A DNA stretch of 64,000 nt from Liquidambar formosana. Lineage: Eukaryota > Streptophyta > Magnoliopsida > Saxifragales > Altingiaceae. Numbering within the stretch: position 1 is the first letter of the stretch; each line of letters begins with the position of its first letter. This document shows, in pieces, positions 45,996-57,164 of this stretch. The notes under the pieces were generated by a model. That model was given only the letters and a program-made list of their open reading frames with translations. It was not told the DNA's origin and ran no database searches. The stretch spans positions 18,973,053 to 19,037,052 of the forward strand of contig CM077826.1 in the NCBI GenBank assembly GCA_039720395.1. Direction: 5' to 3'. The position numbers and the translations under genes are program-made.

Positions 45996-48808
45996 TGTGA
46001 ACCCCGGAAATTGGGCCCACAAGGGATTGAAAGAAAATGGATTTGAAAAGGAAAAAGGAAAGGAGTCGCCACCTTATTTTTTAAAGGAAACAAGGAAAAC
46101 CCTAAAAATCAGGTTGTTTTAGGAAAACAATTTGAATGACTCCATAAAAAGGAAAGGCAAAAACCAATCTTTTGAAAACCAAAGAAATCGGGGATTCGGA
46201 GGCTAAGTTATGACATGGGAAGGTTCTAGGCAAAGCCTATAGGCACCCATGTCACCCTTTCGGTCTCTCAGTTCATTTGGGCTAAATTAAGATCTTTCCC
46301 ATACAAAAATCAGCAAGTATATCATCACAAGAATTGTATGCATATCATATATTTCATTCATCCATCCATGCATAATAAGCACATAAAAACAGAAAATAAA
46401 GAAGAACAAAACAAAACAAAAAGAAGCCTAGGATGCTTGGATCCTAGAACGGACTTGAGCCTCACGAAGAGCGCCTACTTACCATGCAACGAAATACATG
46501 GATCAAAGTCCACGTAGTTCGATTAGAACTAAGGTTAAGACTTAATACAAACCTATGGTTAAAACCCTAGGTTTCCTTATTTGATCAAAAGAGTTGAATT
46601 TGATAGAGAGTTTGATTTTAGAAAGAACTCCACAAAATGGAAACTTTAATAAAAACCAGAATTTTATTTATGAAGGAAACCTTTGATTAAACCATAGACT
46701 TGTATTAAAAATTAACCCTAAATAGGGAGAAGAGAATGAGTTAAGAAGAAAGGTGAATTGGGGCACCTTCACACCCACTTACCTGAGCGCAATTAGCTCC
46801 AAGCATTTAGCCATTTCAGACATGAGCAGCCCTATTTGCCATAGGACAAATACCACACCTATTTGCACCCTTACAAGTGCTCAAAACCATGCGAAAACAC
46901 TAACATGCAAATCTGGACAGAATAGTATTATGACCTAAAATCATCCACTAAGCATGCCAATAGCAAAAACAGCGAACAATAATAAGTCCTAACATATTCC
47001 TAGAACCATATCATGCATAAAAACCCTAAAACATACTAACATGCATGCAAAACTATCATGTTTACTCCATATGAAAAACATATACAGCAAACACGAAGAA
47101 AAACCAAATAAAAAAGTCTACTTTATCATGCTATATGAAAACAAACACAAAACAATAACTCTAAAACCCTAAACTCACAAATATGCTTAAAAACTCACAA
47201 GACATACTTTAATCATGCTAAAACCAAACTAAACAGAAATTATATCATGCATATTAACTAACTAAAGCAATATAACATGATGAAAATCCTAACTCTAACA
47301 TGCAATGACACTAATCCTAGCACAAGGACAAACAGGAGCACAAGAATCATAACTATGCATTAAAAACCTAAAGGACAGCCCTAAAGCATGCTAAACAGTA
47401 GATAAAAATTAGATATTCCATGTATATTAACTAGCTAGAGTGTTAATACATGATAAAAAAGTTACCTTTAACATGCAATAAGCCTAACCCATATGAAAAC
47501 CTAGTTTAAGCTTGAATAGAGAAGGAGAATACCTTATTCTCTCTCAAACACTCAAGTATTAATGCATAAAGTGGCTCCCCTTGTGTTTGTAATTGTTCGT
47601 GGCTCCTCAGGTCTTTAGAGTGAATCAAACCAACACGAATCCTCCTTTTTGTCAAAGTGGTATCACAGCAAAGAGATCAAAACTCACTCAACTTTGAAAA
47701 GAAATAGAAAACAAAAAGAGAACAAGAGAAAAGAAAAGTGATTTTCGTCACTTTGCAGCAGCAGCAACTTCAATCGCGTTTTTGGATATGAAAACGTTGG
47801 ATTTGGACAAAGCTTGTGAAATACAAAGTTGTAGAGAATTGAATTATCTTTCTAACAAGACCAATTTCATCAAATTCGGACTTCGGATGAAAAAGTTATG
47901 ATTAAAATACGACTGCTGGTTTTCAAAAAATCTGCTGCTGAATTATGACGAATTTCACTCCCTCCAAACCCTCTTCTCCTCTCCCTTGTTTAAAGACATT
48001 AAGAGAGTATTTATAGCTGAAATCTGGAGTTTCCCTTTCCTTCCTGGACTAGGTTTCCTTGGAGAATAATCAAAAGGTATTTTATAATGATAAAAGACTT
48101 CTAATCTGAATAGGAAAAGGAAATTGTCTTTTATAAAAATTGGGAGACTGACCGCTAACACGCATGCACATGTATCGTATGTGCGTACACACACTCATCA
48201 CATACGTACACGTGTTAGTGTCATGATAAAAATGGCTAATTTAATAAAATAATTTTCTTTTCATTTTAACCAAAAATCTCATGCTGTGATTCGCACTAAT
48301 TCTTCAAGGATAATCCGTAAATAACCACACTAAACTCATCATCAGGCCATATCAAAATTGAACTTCATGAAACACTTTTGAGGGTAAAATGATGACTAAT
48401 GAAAGTCAATTTGAAAAGATTTGGTTGGTAATTGTGAGTCAATTAGAGCTAACCCAAGGAAAGGTCAATTAACCAACTTGAACTACATCGAGCCATTTTA
48501 ATCCCGAGCCATTGACTTACCAAATTGAACCTAGAAATACCTCTTATGCATCCATATGAACTCCAATTGACAATTTGGAGATCATTCCAAGGTCAAATGA
48601 AAAGTTTGGGACTTAAAAGACGATTATGCCCCTCAAGTCACAAAAGCTCTTATTATCCCTCAAGATCAACTCCAATTTGAACCAAAATTCATATCCATTG
48701 TCCTTGTGACTCTAGAAAACTAATGCAAGTGACTAGACTCAAAAACAAAACAAAAACATGCATGAAATGATGAGCCCTAGTAAGGTGGTGCAAAAATGGG
48801 GTGTGACA
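45996..48808 (-). repeat. 5' LTR of copy B
   Basis: 2,813 bp; pairs with 31359-34171. Read on the minus strand it begins TGTCACACCCC and ends TTCACA. TATAAATA at 48008-48015. Confidence 0.96.
48008..48015 (-). promoter_or_regulatory. TATA box in the 5' LTR of copy B
   Basis: TATAAATA on the minus strand inside the LTR, placing the likely RNA start near 47975-47985. The R region would begin there and gag lies downstream. Confidence 0.55.
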
Positions 48809-48813
48809 CTTAT

Positions 48814-48963
48814 CACCTACAAAATTTGGATGGCGACATCCATGATCGGCCTATCAATGGCCGATTTCTTAAAAAATATCATCCTGCAATGTGGGAAAAT
48901 GTTAAATATTCGAGTGATACAAATGCAGATGCAAATTTAAATTCACATTCAGAAGAAGGATGA
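48814..48963 (+). pseudogene. C-terminal end of the outer integrase/pol
   Basis: After the CTTAT duplication the integrase frame continues without shift through NGRFLKKYHPAMWENV, a typical gypsy pol end, to TGA at 48961-48963. It proves that the nested element split one gene. Confidence 0.9.
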
Positions 48964-49089
48964 GAAGAAACACATATATTCAAGGTCACATGACCAAATG
49001 TCAAAAGGAAGCAAATATAAGCATACATAAGTAAATAAGGTATTGTCAAACTTGACGCAATGGCCAAGTAAAAGGAACTGCCAAGATTT

Positions 49090-49116
49090 TAAAATAAAAT
49101 AAAATAAAATAAAAAT
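49090..49116. repeat. AAAAT microsatellite
   Basis: Four to five units of AAAAT between the outer pol end and the antisense gene. Confidence 0.7.
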
Positions 49117-49288
49117 TGTGCAAAGGCCTTATGGCCGAATTACATCAGGAAATGTTAAATGGCTACATCCCAGCCATGAAAAGAATTGTTCAAGAAGAGG
49201 CAGAAAAGGAAGGGTCAGCAAGAGAAAGCAGCTCCTTGGTGCTCGACCATTCAATTTCAAAGGCTTGGAAACGATCCTCCAGATCCCT

Positions 49289-52200
49289 CTACTTCTGCTC
49301 CAATGCCTCTTCCTCCCCAGAGAAAGACTGGTACTGGTCGGCCAGCTCTTGCACCTTTTCTACCTTTACAGAAAAAGCTTCTACTAAGTCTGCTTGAACC
49401 GTTTCTGCCTCCTTTAGTTTCTCTCTGGCTTCACCCAACTGTTTCTCCAGGTCAGCAATCACAGTTTTGAATTGTTGCTTCGTTTTTTGACCTTCCTCAA
49501 TCAAAGACTTCATTTTGTCGGCCTCGTCCATGGCAATCTGAATCTTAGACTGAAGTTCGGTCATCTGGTTCAGCACCTTCCTGTTCTGGATTGCTTCATT
49601 CCTGACGGAAGAGTAAGAAGGGCAAAGGAGGGAGACTTTCTCCTCAAAGGACTGGAGGTTAGCTGCCAAGCCTGGTGTGGTGCTAGAATCGGCTAAGATG
49701 ACTTTTATGGCCTTTTTTATTTTTTCGACTTGAGAAAAATGGTAGAAATGGGAACAGTAGAAATAGTTTTGAGGAGTTTTCTGGCTTTTTCAATATCAGT
49801 GCTTTTCGGGGGATTGGAGGTGGTAGAAGAGATTGGAGATTCGGCCAGCTTTGGCTTCAGAAAAGAACATAGTTTTTCCAGAGAAGCCATGGCCAGTGAG
49901 AATTTATCCTCTAATGGGACTGAGGAAGTTTTAATGGGGGCAGCAGAAGTGGTTTTTTCTAGAATGTGGGGGGATTGAGTCATGATTTCTGTGGGTCAGG
50001 CAAAATGATCATTTCATCCTGATCTGAAGAGTCAGCCTTGCCCACAGAATCGGCCTGATAGATTCATCAGCCTTGGAAGTTTTGGAGTTTTTGGAGATTT
50101 TGGTTGGCTTGGAGATGGAAGAAGATGAAGCTGGCACAGAGGTTGAACGGGATCCTTTTTTAGACAAGGACGCAAAGATTTCGCCCATATCCCCCGCTTT
50201 AGGCTTTTTTTACTGACTCTCCACGACTGTTGAGGTTTTCGGCCTGCCCCTCTTCTTGGCCTGAGTCTTAGTGGCATGGGATTCGGGCTCCAGAGCCTTT
50301 TGCTTGGGGTTCTGGGACTTCACCAAAGCAGCACTCTTTGATTTCCCTGGTTGGGACCTTTGGAGCTCTTCCTCGTCCTCAGAGGGAAGTTCAAGTAAGG
50401 GAGTAAGAGGCTGCTGCTCATAGGTTGGGACATCTGTAAAACATATGAAATTAGTAAAGCTTAATGAGATCATTTAAAAAGAAATGGGCAAAGGAAATAC
50501 CTATGCCAAAGGTCGATATGGGCTAGGTTATCCATTAAAATCGGTCAAGTTCTTTTTTAGTGGCGCGTCTCCCTACCCAAGTAACTTCATTGGGCGAGGA
50601 CAAGGCCAAGGATGGTTCAACTAGGTCAGCTATTGCAAAGTTGGCAGAAGGAGTATATGGTCGATTTTTCTCCAGCCATTTTTCAAACTTCATAAAAAAT
50701 GTGGGACCTAACATAACTCTTTTTCCTTTGTTTTTTGCCATATATTCATCAAATTGTTTTGATTTTATGTTTAAAACAGCTCTATCTACCTTGTCAACCA
50801 TTACCCACATGTCTTCCCCAAGGATCCATTTGATTTTATAAAATTTCTCATAAGTTAGTACAGACTGATAAGCTGAATATCAGTCAATAGGGATACCTTA
50901 CTTGGTCTTCTGCTTCTTTCCCCCAGTATCTGTGGCCTGCGAAGAAACTGGGTTAGTATCACCATCGCTAGAAGTGGCTGAATCATTATGAGCTTCATGC
51001 ATAGAAAGCCTGTCAAAAGCTTCTGCTGAGTCCATCGGCCTACTCTCCTTGATGTAATTATCCCAGAAGGAGATAAAGACATCAGATGCAAACAGTTTGT
51101 AACGGAAGGGAGATATCTCAAAATCTTTTTTCAAAGATTTGAAAATGTAATCAACGCTATCCACTTCATCGATGTCATGAATAACAAGCCGATTCAGAAA
51201 ATCAGAATTCAGGCTGTAGATCAGTGGAAAAGGAATGGATTGGCGTAGGCCGAATTGCCTAGCAACAAAATGGGGACAATAAATCTCTACTCCACAGCGA
51301 TTGTTTCCAGAATTTTCCAAGGTTATTCTATGATGAAGGTCCCTTGGAATCAGTACGCTGCTCCAAAAAGATTTTAGGACCGATTCTGGAGCCTCAAAAG
51401 TAGTTACAGCCAATAGCCACTGCGGCCCAAGCCGCAAGGGAAAAAATGGATAAAATTGTTTTCGAGACCGATTATTACATGAATAGAAAAAAAGGAAACA
51501 ATCTCGAAAAGAATGAGGATTATGGGTAAAATCAATAAAATTATACCCAAGGGAAGGAACATTCTCATGAGTTTCATAGACAGGACTTATTTCTGGGAAA
51601 TATGCATGTAACCATATTTGGAGCATCCAAATGGGACCTCCCCAAAGTTGAAAATTGGAGGATAATAGATTAAACAGGCCTCTATAAAGACTTGAAAGAA
51701 CTAGAGGCCCCAGAGCAGCTTTGCACCCTCTAGCCAAGTAGACGGCTAATTTCAAGTCAGCCTTAACAATTTTAAAAAAAGGGGAACAAAAAAGACATTT
51801 GCAGATCCAAAAAAGAAGAAAGGCAACATATTCGGTCTCATCAATATCACCTTCTGTTTTCATATAAAGATTGAGAAAATTGGTATAAGATGTACTCTTT
51901 TTATCAAAAGAAATTGAATCATCAAAATTAGGAAGTTCGGCCAGAGCATTTATCCATTTCCCGTTAGGACGTAGGCCGAAAAGTGCAGCCAAATCTAAGA
52001 GTGTGGGGGTCATCGTTCCAAATTTGAAGTGAAAAGAATTGGTCGAAACTGACTAGAAACATAAAGCTGAAGATAAGATTTCTTTGTTAATTGGGATTTG
52101 GAATTTAGACAGATGAAGGATTTCATAGATCCCCAATTCGTGCCAAGCGCCAGCTTTCACAGCAGCCATTCTGTCAAACCATGATATCCAATTCTTTTGC

Positions 52201-52462
52201 CTATTTGGCCAGCAACGAATAGACTTGGAGAATGAAGAAACAATGTTGCAATTAGGGTTTTCAAAACGAAAACCTCAGATTGAGGTTTTGGGAAAACAGA
52301 GGAGTAGGGCCTGGCGGCCTCAAGAGAGAGGAATAAAGGACCTAAAGTGTAAGAGTCATTGTAAGGAATGAGTACCTTAGGGATGGCCACTGTGGGGTCA
52401 GTCGTTTGGAAAGCCTCCAAGCGCTCTTTGCCGGCAACATCACCAGGTGCAGAATCTGCCAT
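49289..52462 (-). pseudogene. PMD protein with AT-hook-like motif and coiled coil, antisense cargo of the outer element
   Basis: The minus strand holds a long broken gene. N-terminal part 52462-52157 (MADSAPGDVAGKERLEAFQT). A frameshift near 52195 leads to the PMD entry motif WISWFDRM and WHELGIYEILHLSKF. A TAG near 52050 sits where tryptophan is expected before STNSFHFKFGTMTPTLLDLA. The main frame 52013-50898 (371 codons) is open. Two stops (50898-50900, 50880-50882) precede a further segment to 50535. A 67-nt intron with good sites (50500-50434, phase 1) leads to an acidic part with KKRGRPKTS (AT-hook-like core), then, after more stops, a coiled coil at 49669-49289. Host PMD proteins are nuclear; DNA binding via the RGRP core is inference. 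Confidence 0.78.
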
Positions 52463-52932
52463 GGATGAAGAAGTGCGGAGAAGGAAAACGACGAAGCTGA
52501 AGGTAGAGGAAACGCACGAGCGGAAGACTTGGAGATAGTAAGGAGAAAGCCGGGGACTTCGAATGGAGAAGAGAGCAACAGCCTACCGGAGAAGGGAATG
52601 AATAGATTGCCGGAGAAGAATAAGTCCTAAAGAGAGAGAAACTCTGGTTTAAGGAGTGTTTTCGTAAGGATTATGAAGAACTTTGGCGTTTTAGGAGTAA
52701 TGGAAGGACATCCTGAAAAGATACGTTCTTCTTGGGAAGAGAGAACGGCGCAAGTGATATCATTGATGGAGTTAATGCCATCAGTAGATGAGCAAATCAA
52801 GAGAAGACACGTGGTATAAAAAGGAAAGCACAGGGCGTTGACACGTGCCTTAGAAAAGCAAAAGAAAGCTAGTATGATCAAAAGCCGATTTGGAGGAGTG
52901 AAACATTTTACCGAAAATCAATTCAGTAAAAT
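52463..52932. other. Region between the antisense PMD gene and the 3' LTR
   Basis: 470 bp that would contain the promoter of the antisense gene. I see no convincing TATA box on the minus strand. Purine-rich on the plus strand; no tandem hairpin array here, unlike copies A and B. Confidence 0.4.
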
Positions 52933-52943
52933 GTGGGGGGTAA
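52933..52943 (+). other. Polypurine tract of the outer element
   Basis: GTGGGGGGTAA directly before the 3' LTR start TGTTTACACC. Confidence 0.75.
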
Positions 52944-53618
52944 TGTTTACACCCTAAAATCGGCCTAACAATTTTTGATTATTTGGTCAAGAGCTGTCTA
53001 CGGTTTAAAGGGTTGAAATTTCTCAAATCGGTCAAGGCCAGATTGTTATCTGCGATAAAGACAGTTAATTAAACCACGTGATCATCATGGTTGTCAAGAT
53101 GAAATCGTGGGAAACCCAGGTGGTGGAATTGGTTTCTGAAAAGAAGTCATGGGGGGTTATAGAACGTGGGAAGTTATGAGAGCTAAAAGATCGTGGAAGT
53201 GGGCAGTTAGTGGGCGAAGTATGAGGGGCGGTTACTAATGAAGCGTATAAAAGGGAAAGCAACCATTTGAAGAGGGTCTCCAACATCAATCAACAAACCA
53301 GTTCTCAGGAACTCTATCTTTTTCATTTTCTTTTAGAATTCTAGGACTTTAAACCCAGAAACGTGTGCTCCTTTCTGGTCAAAGGCGTGTGCACCCCTTT
53401 GTCTATCATTGTAATTCCAGAAATTAATCAATGAAAATGGCTTCCTCCGCGGTAAGCATTTCTTTTTAGTTTCTGTTATTATTTTATATTCTCAATTACT
53501 TGTCACAGAAAAGTCCTTAAGTCCATTCAAGGCAAGGTAGAACCCGCAATTCGTCGCTGTTTAGTGGCTGACACGCTCGTGCAACCCAATCCCCAGAATT
53601 AAAATTTTGGAGGAAACA
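52944..53618 (+). repeat. 3' LTR of the outer element
   Basis: 675 bp; about 14 differences from the 5' LTR by eye, nearly all transitions. TATAAAA at 53246-53252. Confidence 0.95.
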
Positions 53619-53802
53619 CCTTTTCTCTTCATTGAACTACAAATCCACAATAAAAAATATCAATAAATAAAGAGTAGATACATTGGAATAGAGATTTTCA
53701 TCAACAGAGATTTTCTAATGAGTGTTGTGTAACTGCTATATCGTGGAAGAAGAAGATGGTAGGAGAGAGAGAGAGAGAGGAAAATGTTGGGAGGGAGAAA
53801 GG

Positions 53803-55237
53803 ATCAGGATTTGGTGCAGTAGCACCCCTTTTACTGCACCATACAGTAATCGTTGAGATCGCAACATGTGGCAAGTGGAGGACAATAGACGGTTGTAGAT
53901 GAAGACGACTCCAAACATGGTTGTTTAATAGGGCAATCAACAACATTAACGTCGTGAGGCGTTAACGCTTCAGGATTCTCTCTCTCTCCTCTCTCTCCAT
54001 CTCTATCGATCGGCTCACCGTCGGCGGGATGACACACCCCTCCCTTGTCGTCAGCCATCTGCTCTCTCACCTCATTTGGTTTGGATTGATTACAGCCATG
54101 GCTGTTGTTAGAGCGACAGCGGGGGTGCGATTTGGGTTTGGATGGGTGCTTCAAATCTGAAAAAGTTTATGGTTTTGCTTTCGTGAGATCTTTTCGAATA
54201 AATCGAGCTATCGATCTTGTTTACTGATCTGGGTATGGATTGCTCTTCTTATATAGTTGGGATCTATTGCTAGATTCTGTTATTACACCCCTTTTTTTTT
54301 AATTTTTTTTATTATATATATATATATATAGGATCTGGGTCTGAATCTTAAAAAGTATAATATTTGAATGAATATAGTCAAATAATCTCCTTTGTTCCTT
54401 CCCTATTTTGGGTCTTTGTAGAAATCTCTTGAGGTGCTTCTCTGATTTAATTAGTTCATCTGTAGTAAGTGTTAGTGATGGTGATCGATGGCGGCGAATA
54501 TTATTTGTGGTGTTTACTTGTTTAGGTGGTTCAATTTCATAAAAATAAAAGAGGGTTTCATGGATCAAATCTGAAAGAAACTTGTAGTGGAGAGGGAAGT
54601 GAGAGATGAGAGAGATGAAGATGGTTCCTCAAGTGTTGGGGATAGTAAAGACAGTGACCATGGAAGGAAACCCAAGAGCTTGCCGGGGACGATGATAAGA
54701 GGGGTAGATGATGCGGAAGACCCACACCGTTATTGCCTAGCTAGGACAGTCCAGATTCATTTTCACCTACACTTTGAGATATGTTTTTGTGTTCTTGGCC
54801 ACAAACTGGTTGTAGATGGAACTATGGAACTCCATCAGAAAGGTGAAGGGAAAAAAAAAAAACAAAAAAGGAGAGTGAATGGAAAATTAGTTCATTCGGT
54901 TTTCCAAAGCCCTCTCCCGTCAGTAAGTATTTAGTTTTTTTAGCAGATTCTTAGCTAACGGGCGATCGGGAGGGAGAGACAGGGAGGAGAGAGAGGGGAG
55001 AGAGAGATTGAGCTCCAGTTGAAAGGGAATGGCAGGCCAAAACGTAGCGTTTTGCCTGCATTTCTCACCTTAAAACGCCAGACGGCATTAACTTCCCACT
55101 TTCTCCCCTTAAATGACTAGTGTTTAGTGTGTTTTGGACCACAGCCATCTATTGCCTCCACTTACCACATGTCGCGATCTCAACAGTTACTGCATGGTGC
55201 AGTAAAAGGAGTGCTACTACACCAAATCCAGATTCGA
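53803..55237. mobile_element. MULE-like element with long terminal inverted repeats
   Basis: The left end GGATTTGGTGCAGTAGCACC near 53807 faces the right end near 55230, whose reverse complement begins GGATTTGGTGTAGTAGCACT; the match continues about 95 bp through GAGATCGC.ACATGTGG and GGAGG. Long repeats of this kind are usual for Mutator-like elements, but I cannot find a clean 9-bp duplication. The interior has leader-like and low-complexity coding-like pieces (plus-strand frame 54587-54934; minus-strand 54154-53831) with no domain I know, perhaps captured gene fragments. A TA microsatellite lies at 54312-54331. Confidence 0.65.
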
Positions 55238-55796
55238 GGGAGAAAAATATGGGTGAAGAGAAATAGGGGGAGAGGTGGTAAAAGTTATAAGAAGTTAGGA
55301 ATTATGAGGAGAGAAACCTGGAGAGAGAGAGCAGTTGTTTAGGTAAGGTAGAATTTTGGAGCTAAAATTTTGGGATTTTTAAGATTCTTTAATAAAATGA
55401 CAACTTTATCCCTAATTTGTGTTTGTGTTTTAAAACACTAATGAGGGTATTTTGGTATTATACCCTGCACATCCAACCAAAGTTGCAAGCGTTTTCTATA
55501 ATAGTACAAATGAATTAAAAGTTCAATCAAAATAACTTTATGCGGATGATACAATAAGCCCGAGGAGGTGGATACCACCAGCAGAAGGAATCTAAAAATT
55601 AAAATTAATGTAGGTGGGGCGTTAGATGACAAGGGACTGGTCATTGCAGCAGCTATATTGCGGCTTCATGGAGCTCCTTTGACATTTCACGTTGAAACTA
55701 CTGCATTACGCTTCGCACAAAATTTTGCTGGAGATCAGGGGATACACTTTGTCTTAGGTTCAGGTTATTGTCATCACATAAAGTATTTTTAAGTCT
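55238..55796. other. Unassigned sequence
   Basis: Short frames only (for example 55568-55792, plus), without a recognised domain. Confidence 0.35.
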
Positions 55797-56155
55797 CTTA
55801 TATAGTTTACATTTTTTAAGGTTTTATAAAAAAATAAAATAAAATAAAAGGTTTCTATGAAAACTAGTTCTTAGTCTACTGAAAAATATCATTCCGAACA
55901 ACTTTGTAAGAGAAAGTTTTTCCAAAATCTATCGTTTAAGTAGAGTTTTTGGTAATTTTTCATGGAAAATTTTGTAAAAATGAAACAGAAATTGTAAATT
56001 GTCAAAAAGTTTACATAAACAACAATTTTGGAAAAATTTCTTTTAAAAAGTTGCTTAGAACGATATTTTCTAGTACACAACGTGACTAGCTAATTTTCGT
56101 AGAAAACTTTTATATTTTCATAAAACCTTAAAAAGTGTAAACTAAATGGGGGCTA
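55797..56155. repeat. Foldback MITE
   Basis: Two arms of about 160 bp: GTTTACATTTTTTAAGGTTT near 55806 faces AAACCTTAAAAAGTGTAAAC near 56134; the arms continue through CTAG and TTTTCCAAAAT motifs to the centre near 55975. Short TAAG motifs flank both ends. Non-coding; transcripts would form a long hairpin. Confidence 0.75.
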
Positions 56156-56231
56156 AGAGTGCTTTATGTGGCGGTAGTAGTGACCCTCTCTGTGTTAATA
56201 GAAGGGAATAACTTGGAGCTTATTAAAATTA

Positions 56232-56545
56232 CTATCTCTGTTCCTATTTTATTGACCACTTTTTTTTTTTTTTTTTTTTGGGAAGTTCCAAAATTATTGT
56301 CTTATTCATAAAGTCAATGATTCCCTTCATTTGATTTCTAAAATACATTTATTTATGGGTATTTTATCTTATTCCAATGTTTTGTACACTTGAGGGTAAA
56401 ATTGGAATGTTAAAACATATATGTTGATGTGAAAATATTTGATAGGGTTTCTTAACATATATATATATGTTTGTGATGAGGTAAAATATTAGTAAAAAAA
56501 ATATTGTGTTTTTTCAAATGGACAATCAATTACAAACGAAGGAAG
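56232..56545. repeat. Stowaway-like MITE
   Basis: 314 bp with TA on both sides (56230-56231 and 56546-56547). Ends CTATCTCTGTTCCTATTTTA and, reversed, CTTCCTTCGTTTGTAATTGA match the degenerate Stowaway pattern. A T run lies at 56262-56279. Confidence 0.7.
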
Positions 56546-56547
56546 TA

Positions 56548-57164
56548 TAAATAAGAAAGAAGAAGATTAGTCCTCACACATGTTCTGCTGGAAGGCAACA
56601 CATGCAGTGGTGCATGGCTTAGCAAGGCTGGCGACCACCTTTGATGATTTATTAGTTGGGATGGAAGAGATTCCTTCTTCTGTAAAAGATCAATGTCAGA
56701 TAGATGTAGAACTCTTTTTCAATCAATATTATTCATTCTACTGTCCCACATCAAACGACATAAAAAAGTTCGTTTGTAACAAAAAGACGTCTCAATCTGA
56801 GTGTAGGAATAGCGTATAAACACCTAATTAAAGAGGAGGAGATCGAATAGGTCTCAACTAAATTTTTAGGTCATGAAGAATTAATTAAACCATATTAGTC
56901 AAATGTTAACCCCTCTTTACAACTTAATAGAATAAATCAACACAAATAAAAATAAAAATAAAAATTAGGAGAAGCATAAGCATCATATTCGATCACCACG
57001 TACATGAACAAATGAGAGCTACGTGGAAATCCCAAATATCAATAAAACTCAAGAAAGAGTAGGGTAATTTTGAAATGTCAAAGGAGACTGGTGTAATTTC
57101 CCTCAATCTCAGGAGAGGTCGTATATTTTTCTGAAATAATACTAATTCGATAAAGGGAAACCCT
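56548..57164. other. Unassigned sequence
   Basis: A plus-strand frame of 79 codons (56580-56819) has no recognised domain. Otherwise AT-rich with AAAAT repeats at 56944-56965. Confidence 0.35.

Larger units (their letters stand above)
31359..48808 (-). mobile_element. Nested Tat/Ogre-type Ty3/gypsy retrotransposon, copy B
   Basis: 17,450 bp, inserted in the outer integrase with the duplication CTTAT at 31354-31358 and 48809-48813. Both LTRs are exactly 2,813 bp, with ends TGTCACACC...TTCACA in element sense. In element sense (minus): 5' LTR, primer site, leader, gag-pro, intron-like segment, pol, antisense DUF7745-like gene, hairpin array, purine tract, 3' LTR. I count about 10 differences between the LTRs, 8 of them transitions, so it is much younger than its host. 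gag-pro and the antisense gene are open; pol has three stops, so mobility would need help in trans. Confidence 0.97.
23523..53618 (+). mobile_element. Outer Ty3/gypsy (Tat-like) retrotransposon, split by a nested element
   Basis: Bounded by two 675-bp LTRs (23523-24197 and 52944-53618), each starting TGTTTACACC and ending GGAAACA, with the 5-bp target duplication CCTTT at 23518-23522 and 53619-53623. A primer site follows the 5' LTR and a G-rich tract precedes the 3' LTR. Without the nested element its length is about 12.6 kb. Order: gag, protease, reverse transcriptase, RNase H, integrase, then a long region with a PMD gene on the opposite strand. About 14 differences between the LTRs (by eye) put it at roughly 2% divergence. 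Many stops and frameshifts: not autonomous. Confidence 0.96.

Noticed and set aside
24186..53618. Endogenous plant pararetrovirus or envelope-bearing retrovirus
   Set aside because: Both elements have LTRs, 5-bp duplications, an integrase and Tat-type domain order. No movement protein or coat-protein signature of caulimoviruses is seen, and the extra genes are antisense PMD types, not envelope-like.
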